Shown: positions 50,401 to 61,855 of the stretch, one piece after another
Position numbering within the stretch: the stretch's first letter is position 1
How the letters are laid out: every line of letters begins with the position of its first letter
DNA from: Patiria pectinifera
Lineage: Eukaryota > Echinodermata > Asteroidea > Valvatida > Asterinidae
Assembly (NCBI GenBank): GCA_029964075.1
Contig: CM057142.1
Location: 35,156,392 to 35,220,391 of the forward strand
Direction: 5' to 3'
DNA: 64,000 bases
Program-made: the position numbers and the translations under genes
The notes under the pieces: model-generated
What the model was told of the DNA's origin: nothing
The model's database searches: none
What the model saw: the letters and a program-made list of their open reading frames with translations, nothing else

Positions 50401-52534
50401 GGTGTCAATGGGTGGGTGCAGTGGACAAATGTCCCCCGCCCACCTTCGAAAAATATGATAAATTGAGAATATGCCTGAGAAAGTTTGTACATGTACAAGG
50501 AATTTTGGGAAAATTTTTGTAGATGCCTAATGGTCTCCGACAACTTGCTCGAAGGATAATATTTTTCTACAATGTACAGTGTACATGTATGCTAGAAATG
50601 AGTCCCATGTTCTGCAGATAAACTGGGCAGCTTGATACCGGTAGCTGAATGAGGCCTTGAATGCCGATTGAAATATATTACGGAAGAACAACCCCCTCAT
50701 CCCTACCCAAACTACAGTATATTGTACATTTCTGGGTTCATTCTGTTCCCAATCCATATTTTAGTTGATAACAAATTGTTACAAGATATGATAAGACAAA
50801 TTACATGTACATGATATTATTACAATAACAAGGGCAGAATGTTAAAAGCATGCTACAAAAGCTGGATTCAAATACATTCTACAAAAGGAAATTCCTGAAT
50901 TTGATGATACGTTGTCCCCCAACCTATACATTGTCAAGTACATCTCTGGGTACATTCTTCTTTGTACATACTTGAATCTTTGAAATCTTGTGTTTTACAT
51001 ACTTCAATCTTTGAAAATGTTATCATCCAAGAATTCCCTCTTAAGTCACTGAAATGTGAATGTAAAAAAAGGATTTATTTTAAAACAATAAAGACCCTAC
51101 AACCACATGCCCCATGCACATGCCCCCACCCACACCCAGCAGAGGTCTGTGCCCCCGGGTGTCTCCCCTCCCCATTTAAAATCTTGAATTGCACAAAACC
51201 AAAATATCAGCTGCCTTCAGTACCCCCTTGCTACATGCCCGCAGGTGCCCCCTTGACGTTTAACCCACGTTTATGCCGATGCCCACATGTATGTATGTAT
51301 CCTGTTAAATGTTCAGTTTTGAACAATATCACAAAAATCTATGTGCACAATTTAAACTATTGAACCAAAAGAAATCCTGCGTGACAGCAATTGGAAACAT
51401 GGTACAGTACAACTTCACATACAGGTACGTGTAAGTACGCAGCAACACAAATGCTGTATAATTATCCTTTAATGACCGTACAAACTGCTGGGAATTGCAT
51501 CATGTCCAAGCTAAACACATGTTTAATTGAAGTTGACGAAGTATGACTGGCAAGTACAGCATTATATTTCCCGAAGAGTATACCCGCACATAAACGCTCT
51601 GGGTTTTTTTTTTCTCTACGCACGCACAAAAAGTACACTGACTTGTTCGCTGCATGTCAACTGACAGTGCATTTACCAATTGACAATACCACTTAGCCAT
51701 TATGATGCCCCCCTCCTTCTATTGGTGCAAGCAATTGTATTGTTCTTGACTTGACAAATGACATTGGCATCAAAACCAACAAATTCACTTAATGTGCAAA
51801 AAAAACCCGGGGGGGGGGGGGAGCTAATTAAGTCTCATACACATTGAAAATACACCAAAAACACATTGGATTAAGGATTGGCTGCAAATTATTGATGGAC
51901 TGGTACGCGTGTTACTCCATTAGATTTATATTTGATGGGGGTTAATGGAGTTGAGATAATTAGGCAAATTGTTCAATTTTTCCAGGAAACACCAACGTTG
52001 CAGACATAAATGCCAAATCACCCTCAAAATATATTCCTCTTTTTACAGTTAAAACTATGTGCCCATTTTATTAGTGGTAGATGGGGATGGATGCCATGCA
52101 AAGACAAAATATCCCCACCCAAATCTCACAAACAATTTTAGTGTGGTGCCGATCCCCACCCATCCTCCTCCCCACCCTCTTTGCACATGTACTCCTCCAC
52201 CACCACTGCCATGCCAAATGACCATGCTTGGTGTGCACATGAATCCCCACCCACCAAAAAAACAACAAACAATAATAATAATTATAAAAATATAAAAAAA
52301 ATAATAAATAACTGTTTTTGCTGCAATAGGGCGACTTTCCCATAGACTTGTGCACAAACCTAAACTGTCACCTAACCCAAGTTTACCTTATCTTTTTTCC
52401 ACGAAATTTAGTATTTTTACTAATTGGACCATGAGGAACCGATCTAGATGGCAAAATCTGTCACCCTATTATAGCTGTTAGTAATATACCCCATTTTACC
52501 ACCGATAAAATAATAAACGTTGCATATTTTTTGC

Positions 52535-52880
52535 AATAATAATAATAATGGGCACTTATAACTCTTTTACTATAATATCAAAGCGCTTTACATTATTATT
52601 ACCCCTGACCATTGAGCCAATGAAACATTTCGCATACAGTCTCAGCTCTCTGGGAGAGTATACAGCTCGATTCAGCCATTTCAGCGCAAGGAAGCTCAAA
52701 TCAATCACAATAATCATCTCTGCCCTCTAAGGTCCCCTTTTTACTTCTGCATGGGGAGAAGTAACTGCCCAAGGGCACACGCACCACAACCCCAGGCTGG
52801 ACTTGAACCCGCAGCCTGCAGAATTACCCACTGACCACAACTTCAATCCCCATACCACGAGACCACGACACTCCACGAAA
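52535..52880 (-). mobile_element. tRNA-derived SINE, same family as 47.2 kb
   Basis: On the minus strand the head shows a box A-like TGGTCTCGTGGT and a box B-like CGGGTTCAAGTCC. The core then reads CCCTTGGGCAGTTACTTC, and the 3' part has TAATGTAAAGCGCTTTGATA, ending in (ATT)n at 52538-52550. Core and tail words match the copy at 47.2 kb in the same order, while the tRNA-like heads differ. It lies in the same orientation as the host gene. Confidence 0.85.
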
Positions 52881-54247
52881 ATAATATAAAAGTGTTTTTA
52901 ATATTTCTTTCCCCGTTTTGTTTGATTTGACATCATCTATTCCAGCCAGTCAGCAAATCTGAATCTTTTTGGGCCTTGATGGGACACAGTCGATGGTGGA
53001 TACTACCTCACACTTAAATGTACCAGCACCTTTGTATGAATTGTGTGTCAAAAAAACGGAAAACAAGAAGCATGGTGTTGGATTATCCTGACCACTTTGC
53101 CTGCTGAAGCTGTTCTAAGCAGCAGTCATCCCTAAAAATTACAACATGTCCAGTCACCACAGACATAGGGATGTTAGTCAAAGCCATAATAGCTCACTGA
53201 AATGTAGACAGACGCTTTTCTCTTCAAATAATCTAGGGGGGGAAAAGCTGAGAGTAAATTGGTTTCTCTGCAAACCTGACTTGACCCAAAGCCACCATGT
53301 TATTGTTGAACAACATTTTTTTTTTTAGCAGGGTAATATTGATTACTCGCACTATAACATACAGGATGTTATCAAACATCTCTTTCCAATACGCAGTGGT
53401 TTTTATTTCCCAATGACGCTCCAAATTGCTGCGACCTTTGGAACAGGCACTTGGAGTGGGGCTAGGCTCCATCAAACAATTTCCGATGTCTGCTCAGGCA
53501 ATTAGCTCGGCTGATAATACTTTTATTTTCAACGTGGAGAAGATGGGGGCCGGGGGTTACACAAAATGAAATACCAGCAATGCCATGGCAACCACACTTC
53601 AGTATATGGAACACAGGCATGATGGCGCATTAAGGAAATTGGCAAAGCTCCAAACCCATCTCTTTTTATTGCTCTGCAGCTACGTTAGACTGACCATTTG
53701 ACAGTCCTTGAATCACAGTTGAATGAAAATGTTAACACCTTGATCGATTTGAAAACTTTTGAATGCATGCTATCAGCAACAGGACTAAAACCACGGTTAT
53801 GAGCAAGAGCTCAGAACCACTTTCACATTTATTAGAGAATGCAGCAGCATGTTTGTCTGTCATTTGTTCTTTGACATTCTCAGTGTCCATGTTTTTTTTA
53901 TTCATGTAAATGCATGCCTCTACATGTACACACTTCGGCTTCTCATATGCCTCTATAATGTGATGATAAATTGTACCCATTGTTCTTTACTTTGCTTTTG
54001 ATAAAAATATTGGTAAGTGCATTGTACATGTATCATTGAAATGATAACAAGAACTGTGGTATTGACTGAACTTGAAAAAAATATTATCCTACATGTAAAG
54101 GTCAATATCCATTAATTAAGATGTATTTTACCATTAGTGATCCACACTACAGCAAGTCAAAACATGTCAAAATCCACACTTGGATGCATTCACGCTTGTA
54201 GGGGCATTTAATCCACTGGGAAGCTGAACTAAAGTTTACATTGAATA

Positions 54248-54699
54248 CTACGGAAACGTATTACCGCCACACATTTATTTACATAATGGAAGTACATTTA
54301 CACGTGTTAAGCTGCCTAAGATTCATCAGGAATAGTCAGAATCTTTTGGTCTGGGAACCAGACTAACTAAACGCACGCAGTAAAACACGTGATATACTGA
54401 AACTAATTATCACGTACGTACGTGAAACTTATCATGCAATGCACGTGAACTTATCACGCATTACGTACGCATCGCGAAACCATCACGGCACGACGTGAAA
54501 CTTATCACGACGCACGTGAAACTTATCATGCACGCACGCGGATCGCGCATCGCACGTACGCACGGAATCGCCGCACGCACTTATCTATCACGCACGCACG
54601 TACGTTATCATGTACGCACGCGTACGCACGCGAATTAGATAAATTATCTTATCACGTGAAAAAAATAAATAAATGTGTGGCGGTAATACGTTTCCGTAG
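54248..54699. mobile_element. TIR element with ACGT-rich repetitive interior
   Basis: The end CTACGGAAACGTATTACCGC continuing CACACATTTATTT (54248-54280) is repeated inverted at 54667-54699, about 33 bp and nearly perfect. The flanks show AATA on both sides (54244-54247 and 54700-54703), a possible 4-bp duplication. The interior from 54390 is a degenerate array of CACGTGAAACTTATCACG and ACGCACGTACG words. It is strikingly CpG-rich for this otherwise CpG-poor intron. Confidence 0.8.
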
Positions 54700-54717
54700 A
54701 ATACGGAAAAAATACTA

Positions 54718-55085
54718 AGGCCAAAAAAAAAGTCTCCGGTTTCTGGTATGGTGCTTGCCCAAAAAGTGGTGCGGCGACGCGGCTTTTTTTTTTTTTACCT
54801 GTTTTTTTTGCTTCAAATGTCGGCTGATGACTGCAAATGGTGCCCGACTAAACTTAGTGCAAATATTATGGGAGACCAGAGAGGCCACATAAAGCTTATT
54901 CTCGATCATAACCCCATCTAACAACACGTTAAAATTGTGCAGCAGCAGGATTCCAGTCAAACCAGTGAGTTTGGCGGTTTTGAGACATCATCTTTCATTG
55001 AAAAAAAACTTTTTCATTTTGCCGACGCGCATGGCTACGGCGACGCGCGCGCATACCAGAAACCGGAGACTTTTTTTTTTGGCCT
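54718..55085. mobile_element. Second TIR element, 18 bp from the previous one
   Basis: AGGCCAAAAAAAAAGTCTCC followed by GGTTTCTGGTATG (54718-54750) is found inverted at 55052-55085. Inside are CGACGCG words near both ends and an AT-rich middle. No transposase frame is visible. Target duplication unclear. Confidence 0.72.
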
Positions 55086-57015
55086 AAGCAAAACAACACT
55101 CCATATGTTTTGTTTTGGAGACAAACAAAATAAAGTCCTCTTGTTTGGGGCATCAATTGTTCATACTCACTTTTCACTACATTTTGTAATTTCATTCCTG
55201 GCAGATCAGTAACATGGACGTTGTACATGTTCTCAGGTGCTACTTCATTTTAACATGATACATTGTACAGCCAAACAACATAAACAGAATACGCTTGTCA
55301 AGTAATGTTTATAAAAGGGCCGCTTCCTGACTTTTCAATTAGACATAAATCATTCATACACGTATGTGTCTTAGATGCAAACCTGCTATGTAACTCATGG
55401 ATCTACACATACTTTGTCTCAAATGAAGACAATGTTCACCGGGACCAAAATGTGCGAGATATAAGTGAGCAATCATCTGAATAACAGAAATTAAAAATTA
55501 AACCCATTTTTTAAACTGTTCAATAAGTTCCTCCAGATTGCCCATATGAAAAGAGGAAGCGTTTAATCGAGTTCTTCCGTGGGAAGCAGTCGTGCACCAC
55601 GTATGGAGTAGATTGTCTTAATTGACATGATGCATTTCACTGACGAAGGTTCAGGTAGTTCAGTTTTCATGATTTAATTCAATTCGTCGGGAGCTTGTGT
55701 TTGAATAACAGTGGTTTTATTACACAGTGATTAATGGACTGCCCCCTGAATTTGAACGCGACTCATCACGCCCATCCATTACATTCACGTTTTTGTAGTT
55801 CCTGCGGACGGCTGTGCGTCTGCACTTAATCATTGGGTCAAGTTCCAATTCAACCTGCCCCACTCAAAGCCATTACAGAAATTGTGGGCTGAACTTTTTG
55901 TTGTTGTTCATCAAGGGTCCTTTGTCGGGAAGGAGAATGAGGTTAAGATGCTGCCAGATTTCCCTTTAGAAAATTAAGAAAAAAATTGAGAACTAGAAAA
56001 CTCCAATCAGTGAATGAAATCTCGATCCTCAAGTGAATTTGAGACGGCACTTAGCGTTTTTTTGCTTAATATAGTGATCGAAGCTTTAGGACAGAAAATG
56101 TACCGGTATTAGTGTTGCGCCGTATGGAGACCTGTACATATGATTATTAAGGCTTAGCAATATGAACTGGCTAGGAGAAAGTACATTACATTGTATGTTG
56201 GGATGTCTTCAAGGCTATGTCACCTGAAGCTCTAGTCTCTAACAAAGCAATCCACAACAGACAACCGGTACTGCTCGCTGTAGTACATGTAAACCCATCA
56301 ATACTTGTATGTACATGTACTTTCATCTTTCATGAAAAGGAAAAAAAAAATGGCCCTTTGCTCCTTCAGTCTGCTGTGCTGAGAAACCCAACACCAGAAC
56401 CTGAGTGGACAGTTTGTGTACACAATTCAGAAAAGCAAATCTCTGCAAACAGGGACAAGGAGATGACGATGGAATATTGACCCATTTTTCTAACCCTTGT
56501 TTGATTAGAAAATAATGGCTGACTGCAGAAGTGACATCCCTATACTCCAGTTTACACAGGTAGTTTGGGGAAAGTGGTCTGAGAGAGTACCTTTGGCTGT
56601 ACTCTCAAAATAACAATGTTTTCGTAGCCTAGACGTGCTCATCATTAAAAAAAGACGATGTTGTTCTTTAAAGGACAGGGATGATGATGGCAATGATTTT
56701 AATGACAGTGTACCATTCTGATCGTGCAGTGAACCTAACGCTGAACCTTGCCTTGTCACTTAATTATTAATGCATTTTCAGTGAAACAAGCAAAAACCCT
56801 AGCGTCAAGAATTTGTTAAATTCAGAATACTTCTTTTTCCCAAACATATTTTGACAATGCTGTGGAAGCAATGAGGCAAACTGCAAATATTGGAAATGAT
56901 TCTAAGGCCTAATGAGGAGTAGACTAGAATGAGAAACCAGACCAGAAGCAGAGCCAGTGAAGCAGGTTTACAGACAGAAACAGGGACCTCAGACTGTACC
57001 AAATATCAAACACAG

Positions 57016-57415
57016 GAACAGCTAGAACCAGATTTACAGTGTAGAACCGGGACTTGGCCTAGAACCTGAACCAGAACCAGGGCCTAGAACCAGAACCAGA
57101 ACCAGGGCCAAGACCAGGGCCAGAACCAGAACCAGAACCAGAACCAGCACCAGGACAGAACTGGGACAAGGACTAAAACATGAACAAGGACCTGCAACCA
57201 TGATTGGTACCAGAACCAGAACCAGCTGTTACTTGAACCAGAACCAGCACTAGCACCAGCACTAGAACTAGAACCAGAACCAGTACTACAAGAACTCAAA
57301 CTAGAACTGGTGCCAGATCAAGAACCAGGACTAGTACATGTACCTGAACCAGAACGAGAACCTCGACTAAGATTAGAATCAGAAACTGGACGAAAATCAG
57401 ACTCGAACTTAGTAC
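57016..57415. repeat. AGAACC minisatellite
   Basis: A degenerate hexamer array, CCAGAACCAGAACCAGAACC and variants, runs to about 57415, with looser copies from 56930. It begins about 160 bp inside the intron after the NDUFAF5 exon at 57574. In the sense of that gene it reads (GGTTCT)n. Confidence 0.85.
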
Positions 57416-57573
57416 AATAATACCGGTACTACATGTAATGCTTACTACTGGTACACTTAGACCAAGAGTAGTAACCAGAATTACATGAATGTATGAGCAT
57501 GGAGCTGCTGTTTAGTCAAGGCCAGGACTCTGATGAAACCATTAACAATTAAATCACAGCGAATAAAACTCAC

Positions 57574-57660
57574 AATTGTCAGCATGTTGAATCCAGCTCT
57601 TGTCAGTAAATTGCCCAGATCTTGCATGTCTGTGAAAGGGGAGATGTGTGGAGCAAAGCC
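57574..57660 (-). CDS. NDUFAF5: NDUFAF5 internal exon (first of three in window)
   Basis: This 87-bp exon encodes 29 residues in phase 0, starting [16 protein letters not shown] and ending AGFNMLTI. It matches the segment after the methyltransferase core of NDUFAF5, where the human protein has FSPHISPF and LLGRAGFNTLTV. The acceptor reads TTTGCAG and the donor GTGAGT. NDUFAF5 is a mitochondrial matrix protein related to SAM-dependent methyltransferases. It is known to hydroxylate an arginine of the complex I subunit NDUFS7 early in complex I assembly. The next exon continues in frame with [10 protein letters not shown], exactly as the family requires after (I/V). The preceding exon, expected to end near the conserved GGDTLYELR and ETEREG segments, was not found in the 6.3 kb to the right, so the upstream intron runs out of the window. 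Gene identity rests on recognising the protein, and I am confident of it. Confidence 0.93.
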
Positions 57661-57844
57661 CTGCAAATGGAAAACAAAATGCTACATTTATTAACAACTT
57701 GTACTTACTGTATACACATACAAAACAGTCATGGCACCAGTCATGGCTTCAGGTCCTTCAGTCTCTTTCGTCATGAAAGCATTGTATGGTCTTATTACCT
57801 GTAACATTGTCAGACATGGCATCTTGGTCATAAGCACACAGAAA

Positions 57845-58187
57845 CTGTGAGGTTTTGTCATCTTAGAGCTCGCACACAGAGACTTCTCTGCTCAACAGCG
57901 AATGTTTTTGCTGGTGTATGGGATGACCTACCCGAGTCCTTCAGATCTGGTGCACTTTTTTTAACAAAATACCGAACTCGCCATTCGCAATATCTCATCG
58001 CTTTCTGAATTTAAAGTTGCCCTAAAGACCTATTTGTTTCAGACCACTCAGAATATTCTTGTTAAGTTAAATTTAATTGTTTTGTTATTTCTGATTTGAT
58101 ATAATTTTTGTTTGCGCCATTCATGAACGTCATTTATGGCGGATAATGGCGCGGTATAAATTTCCGGTATTATTATTATTATTATTT
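57845..58187 (+). mobile_element. 3' end of a CR1-like LINE
   Basis: The plus strand encodes a broken reverse transcriptase C-terminus: STANVFAGVWDDLPESFRS in one frame, then ISSLSEFKVALKTYLFQT after a frameshift. This is the 'WNxLPxSxRS ... FKxxLKTxLF' tail of CR1-like LINEs. A short 3' UTR follows, with GCGCCATTCATGAACG and GGCGCGGTATAAATTTCC, ending in a (TAT)n tract at 58169-58187. Short microsatellite tails of this kind are typical of CR1-type elements. The copy is heavily 5'-truncated and inactive, and antisense to NDUFAF5. Confidence 0.8.
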
Positions 58188-58189
58188 AA

Positions 58190-58630
58190 CAGCTACATTA
58201 ACTCCCTTTAGGTGCCATTTCTGCAGACCACAATAGTTTATGTTTTTTTGTTTTGTTTTTTTGTTTTTAGCTTAGTCTGATTTAAGACAGGGGGAGGCAA
58301 TTTTGTTCTCATTTTTTAACTGAAGAAGTTTTCTGTTTAATTTTTATCATGTCTCCATTGCATTGTGGTATTTGAATGTATTAATGGGGATAATCTTCTT
58401 AACTTTGTAACATTTAAACACCTGTAATTTTTAGTTTTTATAGATTTCTATTTTTGTGTGTAGCCAGAGGTATTGGAATTTGCAGGCCTTCGGTTTGCAG
58501 TTTTTCGCTAAACTTTTTCAATTCAGGGCATACGTGCCTCTGGCTTTCGTTCTTTTTTGGGGGGTAATTTATGATTTTTGTTGTGTTTGTTTTTCATGCC
58601 GAATAAATAAAAATTTACTAATAATAATAG
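58190..58630 (+). mobile_element. Possible second LINE 3' UTR ending in (TAA)n
   Basis: This T-rich stretch has no open frame worth noting and ends GCCGAATAAATAAAAATTTACTAATAATAATAG, quoted here only to show the pattern GAATAAATAAA followed by a TAA tail. Its position directly after the first LINE tail suggests a second insertion or a longer 3' UTR interrupted by the first. Identification is by tail pattern only. Confidence 0.3.
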
Positions 58631-58877
58631 TCATGGCATGAGTACATATGACTGCATCACAATATCACATGCCTTGGAATAAGGAGAGGCACATCTCTAA
58701 CAAACTAGACTGTACATGTGTGTGTTCTGCACAATGTACAGTGTATAACACTGACAGGACTCAGAAGAAGCTACATATGAGGATGCAATTTCACAAGGTT
58801 TGAAGCCCAAGTACTGATTTGCAAGTCAAGCAAAATGTACAAAATTCATTATGGGCATGCACAGTAGAAAATGGCAC

Positions 58878-59376
58878 TTAAAGAGGTTGTGGAATGCTCG
58901 AAGACATTTCCGTCATTTTTCGGGTATATGTAGCCTAAGGTGTGATGAAATAAAAACGACTATTGTTTCTGTCATAAAATGAGTACAAAAGGTACTTTTA
59001 AGAGCTGTTTTTCAAGTCCTGTCATGCCTGTTTCGACCCGAACATGCAATTTGTGTAAAAGTCGTCGTTGCGGGCAGCAAACAAAACACAGTAAATCGTG
59101 ACGTAATAAACAGGACTCCCGATGCAGAGTAGCATAAACGAGTCCTGTTTATTACGTCACGATTTACTGTGTTTTGTTTGCTGCCCGCAACGACGACTTT
59201 TACACAAATTGCACGTTCGGGTCGAAACAGGACCTGAAAAACAGCTCTCAAAAGTACCCTTTGTACTCATTTCATGACAGAAACAATACATGTAGTCGTT
59301 TTTATTTCATCACACCTTAGGCTACATATACCCAAAAATGACGGAAATGTCTTCGAGCATTCCACAACCTCTTTAA
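58878..59376. mobile_element. 491-bp foldback MITE with TTAA target duplications
   Basis: TTAA at 58878-58881 and 59373-59376 flanks an almost perfect hairpin. The left arm is 58882-59117 (opening AGAGGTTGTGGAATGC), the loop about 23 nt, and the right arm 59141-59372 (closing GCATTCCACAACCTCT). TTAA duplications point to the Kolobok or piggyBac superfamilies. The arms differ by only a few substitutions, so the copy is young. There is no coding capacity. Confidence 0.9.
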
Positions 59377-61779
59377 CATGCTAACTGCCTTCCATGAGTC
59401 AGGTTGATGGCGATAAGAGTACTTTCTTTTGCTATTTCAATTCTGAGTTTGAATCACACCCAAGATAATTTCGTTGGGTGCCCAGCAGAAGGGCATACAT
59501 GTATAAGCGTTCTGACGCAAACATCATTTTCAAGAAAATTGCATTGAAAGGCTCCATTGTTCCCCGCGCGTATTATGAAACCAATATTCTCCCACGCGTA
59601 TTATAAATCAAATGATTTTGAAATTCGTCACACGTATCAATCATGAAATTTGAAACAACCTGTATTAATTTCTGACAAAAATGTATACATTTCATTAAAA
59701 TAGAGGCAGTTTCCTGCATACAATGTATGCCCTTTTGCTGGGAACATTTTGGTGATTACGCGCTATTGCATAAGGGCTTACGCGCATATAATGCCCTTCT
59801 GCCGGGCACACGACGATCTGTGGATTGGGTTTTCCAGTCAAATGTAAAAAAATATAATTTTTCCTCCAACCTTCAAAACTGGACTTCATTCTTAAATGTG
59901 TTCTGTAAGTTTGGTATTTGTGACAAACAGAATAAGCTGTTACTTTTTGGGAGGAGGTGCAGCTGGTGAAAGTCTTGTGGGGCCGTTTAAGAAAATCAGG
60001 AAAAAATTGATTGAAAGCTTTGTAATACATGTAATACATGTACATCAATAGAGAGAATGACAGTGCAAGAAGGGGCTGAGATAAAGTGAGAAAGGTTTGG
60101 AGTTGGTATAGACGAGGGAAGTCTTAGACTCAGATTGGGAGTTTAAATTTGTGCGGAAGTATTTTGGCTTTTTTTTGGGGGGGGGGGGTTTACGCATAAG
60201 ATTCCACGTTGATAAATATTTCAACTAAAGAAGGGGTTTCTGCTGGGCCTGAATGACCAGCCTTTGATTGACCAAATATCCTCTGATCACTGACTGAACT
60301 GCTGACTGACTGACTGACTCCCCGAGTCGCAGAGTACAAATTTCCTAAATGGACTCTTGGGTCCAGCTTGATGAGGTCAGTCTACACCTGAGTTGGCAAC
60401 GTGCTTAAACTTGGGAGATGACATGACAACTAATGGTTTGATGCCATAAAAGAGAAAGGGTTTCATAAAAAAGGAAGCCTTTTCTGCCACTTCACGTGCA
60501 AATTAAGCAGAAGAGTGCGATCCGTTGCCACTCAGATACAAGTCAATGACCTCCACGAAAACTCGCTACAAGTAAATCTACATGTACGTGTACATTATGC
60601 ATAATCTGTAATTTATGAAGCAACGACATACTGCTGACTTCATTTGGAGTTTCTTTCCTGGAGGGATGGCCGAGGACCAACCAAGATGATCATTGGTGTG
60701 AAAAGGGAACTCCCTTCTGGGTGGATCATTGCAATCTTGAACGACTGCAATCATGCATAATGGATGTCTCCCAGGAAATCACAGTGAGGGCCTCGGACCA
60801 TTGGATGGGCTCGGATTGGAATAAGAATCCATTCCGACGGGCCGAAAGGGGAACTGTAAGTGGGGGTGTCACAGTCACTGAACATGCCATATTCAACTAA
60901 AAAAAAATCATCAATATTTTGACGGATATGCTGTACGCTCCCATAAAATATGCGAAAAACAAATGACGATGTAGGCAATGCTTCAATTAAGTACAGGTCA
61001 CTGGTGTATCTCCTACATGTATACATACAAATATATTTATCCTGAACAAATCCTGAATTAATTGACACCGAAAATCTACATGTACAATGTACATGTACAA
61101 TATCTGACGATTCCAATTAGCTTCCAAATTTTGGTATCCAAAAAACAGCAGTTTGAACCACGTGTGTTGGTTTATTTTCTGATGGCTTTCAATATAAATA
61201 CAGGACCTACATGTAGATGTGTACATTGTCAAGAAAACTACCCTAAACTGACCCCCCATTTTAATTTTTTTTTTGGGGGGGGGATCCCAAATAAGCATGC
61301 CTATCCAGGAACATGGATCGGATATTTTGCTCACTCATCTTTGCCAAACACTTAACATTCACACATGCTTTGGAAAATGAAAAGTGCTGCATGAATACAT
61401 ACATTCTCAAGTACACAAATCCTGCACGCAAGAATACCATGCAATTTTTTAAAGCTGTTTGGCAATAAATAGCCTCATTTTGTGCCTGAACAAACAATTA
61501 ATCACAAACTGTGGCTCCAAGTCTAAACTCAAACTATTAACTCGAAAACTCAATTTGTTCAGCATGAATGATTTTGCAATTAGTGGGAACAAATAACCTA
61601 GTTTTCGCACATTAAAAAAAAAAAAAAATTAAGAGCAGACTGGTTCAATTTTCTATTCCTCCATTAATCAAATTTACAAAATTCATCAAATACACCACCA
61701 CAGGAAACTGACGAAAATGATGTATGTACCGGTAGGTGCATAATTATAATAATTATAAAGCTGAGCCAAGAAATTGACT

Positions 61780-61855
61780 GGATAGGGATTTGAACTTGCA
61801 CTTTCCAAAATAATCATACCGGCCCAATGGCTCTACCAACTGAGCTATGCATCCC
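61780..61855 (-). pseudogene. tRNA-like sequence (SINE head or tRNA pseudogene)
   Basis: The minus strand reads GGGATGCATAGCTCAGTTGG then TAGAGC, a textbook D arm (GCTC/GAGC) with box A. After 40 nt comes AAGTTCAAATCC, a box B. Total length is 76 nt, as for a tRNA. The anticodon and T stems do not pair properly and the acceptor ends do not match, so a functional tRNA is unlikely. Downstream on the minus strand is an AT-rich run (TTATAATTATTATAATTATG) that would fit a SINE tail. Confidence 0.65.

Larger units (their letters stand above)
42929..57573 (-). other. NDUFAF5 intron (14.6 kb)
   Basis: This intron is bounded by two phase-0 exon ends. By eye it is AT-rich and poor in CpG, with many TACATGTA words. 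It contains two related SINEs, two neighbouring elements with terminal inverted repeats, a perfect 24-bp palindrome, an AGAACC minisatellite close to its 5' splice site, several poly-G/poly-C tracts (42998, 43623, 43684, 50275, 50305 and 51810), and GC-skewed C-rich stretches at 50.25-50.45, 51.1-51.3 and 52.1-52.25 kb. I saw no convincing additional gene inside it. Confidence 0.85.

Noticed and set aside
50115-50522. Pro-rich 135-codon plus frame
   Set aside because: It runs across two poly-C tracts and an A-rich run, so it is simple sequence.
52055-52357. Gly/Trp-rich 94-100-codon minus frames
   Set aside because: They come from a C-rich low-complexity stretch and overlap an open plus-strand frame of the same origin.
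54715-55228. Frames of 77-91 codons on both strands
   Set aside because: They span the terminal inverted repeats of a transposon, and matching peptides on both strands come from the TIRs.
57084-57299. Trp/Phe-rich minus-strand frame
   Set aside because: It is the AGAACC minisatellite read in frame.
37975-57660. NDUFAF5 exons as a processed pseudogene
   Set aside because: The exons are separated by introns with proper splice sites and matching phases, and carry no stops.
58456-58641. Cys/Phe-rich 61-codon plus frame
   Set aside because: It sits in the T-rich stretch that looks like a LINE 3' UTR.
59012-59251. 79-codon minus frame with mirrored sequence
   Set aside because: It spans the loop and arms of the TTAA foldback and reflects the palindrome.
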